DNA of 7,218 nt from JBFLYZ01 sp040756415 (GTDB lineage: Bacteria > Bacteroidota > Bacteroidia > JADZBD01), in contig JBFLYZ010000106.1 in assembly GCA_040756415.1 (NCBI GenBank), forward strand, positions 1 through 7,218. Reading direction: 5' to 3'. A model generated the notes under the pieces. The model did not search any database and was not told the origin of the DNA. It was given only the letters and a program-made list of their open reading frames with translations. Position 1 is the stretch's first letter; each line of letters starts with the position of its first letter. The position numbers were made by a program, and so were the translations under genes. Positions 7,065 through 7,218 of this stretch are shown piece after piece.

Positions 7065-7218
7065 ATGCAAAGGATAAGAGTCATACCGGTGTTATTGCTT
7101 CAGCGCGGGGCCGTGGTGAAAACGGTTAAATTCGGGAATCCGGCCTATGTGGGCGATCCTATAAATGCGGTAAAAATATTCAATGATAAAAAAGTGGATG
7201 AGCTGCTGCTGCTCGATA
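7065..7218 (+). CDS. hisF2: HisF2/AglZ-type HisF paralogue for acetamidino modification, N-terminal 51 residues; 3' end outside window
   Basis: An ATG at 7065, two bases after the hisH-like TAG, opens a frame that runs off the right edge. The translation has RVIPVLL (5-11), VVKTVKF (17-23), YVGDPINAVKIFN (28-40) and VDELLLLD (44-51). It aligns without gaps to the first beta-alpha units of HisF (IIPCLDV, GDP, DELVFLD). The TVKF and DPINAVKIFN blocks are typical of the HisF2/WbpG-associated group. Asp11, the cyclase acid/base of true HisF, is Leu11 here, while Arg5, Lys19 and Glu46 are kept. A histidine-pathway cyclase is therefore unlikely. The inferred role is to receive ammonia from the HisH-type subunit and pass it on for amidine formation by the WbpG-type enzyme. 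The second catalytic Asp of HisF and the phosphate-binding loops lie beyond the edge and cannot be checked. Confidence 0.88.
   Translation, partial: MQRIRVIPVLLLQRGAVVKTVKFGNPAYVGDPINAVKIFNDKKVDELLLLD

Noticed and set aside
6451..7218. A fragment of a histidine biosynthesis operon (hisH-hisF)
   Set aside because: The HisF-like protein lacks the cyclase Asp11, no other his genes are visible, and a WbpG-type gene lies directly upstream, so the acetamidino pathway fits better.

Overview
The window is one strand-uniform stretch of a surface-glycan biosynthesis locus. All eight genes read on the + strand, and the gaps between them run from a 16-nt overlap to 35 nt, so they look like a single operon cut by both window edges. 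Base composition is moderate. Almost no start codon has a recognisable Shine-Dalgarno sequence upstream. That, with the gene content, suggests a Bacteroidota bacterium (for example a Sphingobacteriales, Chitinophagales or Cytophagales member). This taxonomic call is inference.

Layout, left to right. (1) The C-terminal part of an integral-membrane acyltransferase of the acyltransferase-3/OafA type, open at the left edge. (2) A NeuB/LegI-type nonulosonic acid synthase with a C-terminal SAF (antifreeze-like) domain. (3) A GT-A-like putative glycosyltransferase with a DDDD motif. (4) A DUF4910/DUF2172-type, M28-aminopeptidase-like protein with a C-terminal winged helix, overlapping gene 3 by 16 nt. 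(5) A 469-aa protein, probably a GT-B-fold transferase, not assigned to a named family. (6) A WbpG/PseA-type N-acetyl sugar amidotransferase with a zinc-ribbon-like Cys motif and an SGGVDS PP-loop. (7) A HisH-type glutamine amidotransferase with an intact Cys-His-Glu triad. (8) The first 51 codons of a HisF2/AglZ-type HisF paralogue, cut by the right edge.

Genes 6-8 are the known trio that turns an acetamido group on a sugar into an acetamidino (amidine) group: HisH releases ammonia from glutamine, the HisF-like partner is thought to channel it, and the PP-loop enzyme activates the N-acetyl group. Together with the NeuB-type synthase, this suggests a sialic-acid-like sugar (legionaminic or pseudaminic type) or a neighbouring amino sugar that carries an acetamidino group. 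Genes 3 and 5 would supply transferases and gene 1 an O-acyl decoration. The M28-like gene 4 has no obvious place in this chemistry and is, with gene 5, the least explained part of the window.

The visible start of the HisF paralogue aligns without gaps to canonical HisF. It has lost the catalytic Asp11 (Leu here) but keeps Arg5, Lys19 and Glu46; Arg5 and Glu46 belong to the ammonia gate. This supports a role as an ammonia conduit rather than a histidine-pathway cyclase. No RNA genes, CRISPR arrays, mobile elements, convincing promoters or terminators were seen, and no stretch over 300 bases lacks a gene. The sugar-nucleotide steps (dehydratase, aminotransferase, epimerase), the CMP-nonulosonate synthetase, flippase and polymerase are not in the window.
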